Assembly (NCBI RefSeq): GCF_001865575.2
Contig: NZ_CP017562.2
Location: forward strand, 372,001-436,000
Reading direction: 5' to 3'
Source of the DNA: Paraburkholderia sprentiae WSM5005
Lineage (GTDB): Bacteria; Pseudomonadota; Gammaproteobacteria; Burkholderiales; Burkholderiaceae
Length of the DNA stretch: 64,000 bases
The position numbers and the translations under genes are program-made. Positions 62,384 to 64,000 of this stretch are shown one piece after another (the first letter of the stretch is position 1; each line of letters starts with the position of its first letter). The notes below the pieces were generated by a model. The model made no database searches. It was given only the letters and a program-made list of their open reading frames with translations, and was not told where the DNA came from.

Positions 62384-63799
62384 ATGATCGAACTCGACCT
62401 TCAACGCGACCGGCGCGCGGCGCCGACGCTCGTCGAACAACTCGTGCAAGGCTTCGCGCGCGCGATCGACGCGCACTCGCTGCGCGCGGGCGCGCTGCTG
62501 CCATCGGTGCGGCAGCTTGCGCAAAGCCACGCGCTGAGCACCTTCACGGTGACCGAGGCGTACAACCGGCTGGTGTCGATGGGGCTCGTGGTCGCGCGGC
62601 GCGGCTCCGGTTATCGGGTGGCGGCGCGCTCGCCGTCCACGCGAGCGCCCGTCGCCGACTGGCAGCCGCCGAGCCTGACCGCGACGTGGCTGCTGTCCGA
62701 CGTGTTCGCCGATCATTCGGTGCCGATCAAGGCCGGCTGCGGCTGGCTGCCGAGCGAATGGATCAACGAGAGCGGGCTGCAGCATTCACTGCGGGCACTG
62801 AGCCGGGTGCCGGCCGCGCGCCTGGGCGACTACGGCCATCCTTACGGCTTCGCGCCGCTGCGCGAGCACATCGCCGAACAGCTCGACCGGCGCGGGCTGC
62901 CCGTCGAGCTCGCGAACGTGCTGCTCACGCAGGGCGCGACGCAGGGTCTCGATCTGATCGTGCGCACGCTGCTGCGCGCGGGCGATGCGGTGATCGTCGA
63001 AGATCCCGGCTACTGCAACCTGCTGCAGATCCTGAAGCTCGCCGGGCTGGTCGTGCATGGGGTGCCGCGCACGCCGGCCGGCGTCGATACGGAGGTGCTC
63101 GCAACGCTGGTCGCGCGGCACAAGCCGAAGGCGATCTTCGTCAACACCACGCTGCAGAATCCGACCGGCGCGAGCTTCGGCATGTCGGCCGCGTTCCGCT
63201 TGCTGCAGATCGCCGAGCGCGAACGCATCTGGGTGATCGAGGACGACGTGAGCCGCGAACTCGCGCCGGCCGGCGCGCCGCTCCTCGCCGCGATGGAGGG
63301 CTTGCAGCGCGTGCTGTACGTCGGCGGCTTCTCGAAGACGGTGACGCCGGCGCTGCGCTGCGGTTACGTGGTCGCCGAGCAGGCGGTGCTGCGCGAACTC
63401 GCGCGCACGAAGATGGCGGTGGGGCTGACGTCGTCGGAAACGATCGAGCGGATCGTCGACAAGGTGCTGGTGGAAGGGCGTTACGCGCGCCACGTCGAGA
63501 CGGTCAACGAGCGGCTCAAGCTCGCGCATGTGGCACTCGAAGAACGGCTCGACGCGCTCGGGCTCGACGTGTTTCACCGGCCGCGCGCGGGGCTCTTTTT
63601 GCTGGCGCGTCTGCCGATCGAAGCGGAGCGCGCCGCCGAGGTCGCGACCGCCGCGCTCGCGCACGGCATCTGGCTCGCGCCGGGCTCCTACTTTCGTCCC
63701 GACGACGCGCCGAGCGCGTGGTTCCGCTTCAACGCGCCGTATTCGACCGACGACGCGTTGTGGCGCTTCATCGAGCGGGTCCGGCAGGGGGCATGGTAG
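62384..63799 (+). CDS. MocR-family regulator (GntR DNA-binding domain plus aminotransferase-like domain)
   Basis: This 471-residue protein has an N-terminal winged helix (RAGALLPSVRQLAQSHALSTFTVTEAYNRL, about 25-70) fused to a class-I aminotransferase-like effector domain (about 110-465) with PLP lysine in VGGFSKTVTPALRCGYVV. Such regulators sense PLP with an amino acid. It probably controls the divergent aminotransferase and itself through the AACTGT array. It is GabR/TauR-like in organisation. Confidence 0.9.
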   Translation: MIELDLQRDRRAAPTLVEQLVQGFARAIDAHSLRAGALLPSVRQLAQSHALSTFTVTEAYNRLVSMGLVVARRGSGYRVAARSPSTRAPVADWQPPSLTATWLLSDVFADHSVPIKAGCGWLPSEWINESGLQHSLRALSRVPAARLGDYGHPYGFAPLREHIAEQLDRRGLPVELANVLLTQGATQGLDLIVRTLLRAGDAVIVEDPGYCNLLQILKLAGLVVHGVPRTPAGVDTEVLATLVARHKPKAIFVNTTLQNPTGASFGMSAAFRLLQIAERERIWVIEDDVSRELAPAGAPLLAAMEGLQRVLYVGGFSKTVTPALRCGYVVAEQAVLRELARTKMAVGLTSSETIERIVDKVLVEGRYARHVETVNERLKLAHVALEERLDALGLDVFHRPRAGLFLLARLPIEAERAAEVATAALAHGIWLAPGSYFRPDDAPSAWFRFNAPYSTDDALWRFIERVRQGAW

Positions 63800-63822
63800 A
63801 CGCGGCGACGCGCGTCGAAAGC

Positions 63823-64000
63823 TCAGCCGCCGTGCCCAAGCAGCTTCAGCGCGACCGGATACAGCGACGCCACGAGCAGAAGCGCCATCGCGATGTTGAA
63901 GACGCGCAGCCGCTTCGGGTTCGACAGCACCTCGCGCATCGCGGTGCCGAAACCGGCCCACGCGCAGATGCACGGAAACCCGATCACACAGAACACCGCG
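63823..64000 (-). CDS. LysE/RhtB-family exporter, 5' part outside window
   Basis: Only the C-terminal 58 residues are inside: CVIGFPCICAWAGFGTAM, then a basic loop (NPKRLRVFN) and the final helix AMALLLVASLYPVALKL ending in a Gly/His tail. That two-helix ending is typical of LysE/RhtB amino-acid exporters. It is convergent with the MocR gene, 23 bases between stops. The family assignment rests on a short segment. Confidence 0.7.
   Translation of the reverse strand, partial: AVFCVIGFPCICAWAGFGTAMREVLSNPKRLRVFNIAMALLLVASLYPVALKLLGHGG

Noticed and set aside
1..64000. CRISPR arrays, tRNA/rRNA genes, insertion sequences, prophage
   Set aside because: No regularly spaced repeats, no cloverleaf or rRNA-like stretches and no transposase, integrase or phage motifs were found by reading both strands.

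Overview
The window is high-GC DNA (strong G/C third-position bias, long antisense shadow frames almost everywhere) from a Burkholderiales bacterium, most likely Paraburkholderia or a close relative. The best taxonomic clue is a BraI-RsaL-BraR type acyl-homoserine-lactone quorum-sensing module. Supporting clues are the beta-ketoadipate genes, a NicB-like molybdenum hydroxylase fused to cytochrome c, and the gene families in general. The window looks chromosomal. I saw no rRNA, tRNA, CRISPR array, insertion sequence or prophage.

Layout. 1-5 kb: 3' part of ilvD, a CHRD protein, a b561-type cytochrome, an EgtB/SenA-family sulfoxide-synthase-like enzyme and a universal stress protein. 5.3-16.5 kb: a GntR/FadR regulator, the quorum-sensing module (braI, rsaL, braR), then a catabolic operon for an unidentified sugar or sugar acid (DapA-family lyase, SMP-30 lactonase, four-gene ABC importer, IlvD/Edd dehydratase). 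16.5-21.6 kb: a short-chain dehydrogenase pseudogene, small uncharacterised proteins, an EpsC-type serine acetyltransferase, a YdjM-like membrane protein, a lipoprotein and a possible small RNA locus. 21.8-25.2 kb: a tightly coupled four-gene set (CDP-alcohol phosphatidyltransferase, Fe(II)/2OG oxygenase, flippase-like membrane protein, nucleotidyltransferase) that looks like an undescribed phospholipid-headgroup pathway. 25.3-30.1 kb: MFS exporter, gamma-glutamyltransferase, HtrA-like protease, VOC protein. 30.3-34.8 kb: a phosphate/polyphosphate neighbourhood (PPK2, PiT transporter, CHAD protein). 34.9-38 kb: DedA-rhodanese fusion, folE and a LysR regulator. 38.4-42.7 kb: pcaIJ-pcaB-pcaD-pcaC.

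42.6-44.6 kb is a lower-GC islet. It encodes a Tlde1-like (DUF2778) type VI effector followed by three tandem paralogous exported proteins that are probably its immunity proteins. 44.8-59.8 kb holds a divergent TetR regulator and an eleven-gene operon that I read as a reductive nicotinate (or related N-heteroaromatic acid) pathway: NicAB-like hydroxylase, 6-hydroxynicotinate reductase, enamidase, an ApbE-like UPF0280 protein, two DUF1185 proteins and a LIV-type ABC importer with fused permeases. 59.9-64 kb: two small proteins, a class-III aminotransferase with a divergent MocR regulator, and the 3' end of a LysE-family exporter.

How the genes work together. In the nicotinate operon, the importer would take up the substrate and the Mo/Fe-S/cytochrome enzyme would hydroxylate it at C6. 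The Fe-S flavoenzyme would then reduce the ring and the amidohydrolase would open it. The UPF0280 protein is a candidate cofactor-attachment enzyme for the reductase. This operon, the lipid-headgroup set and the effector with triple immunity are the parts most worth experimental attention. Product names come from family motifs read in the translations; no database search was run.
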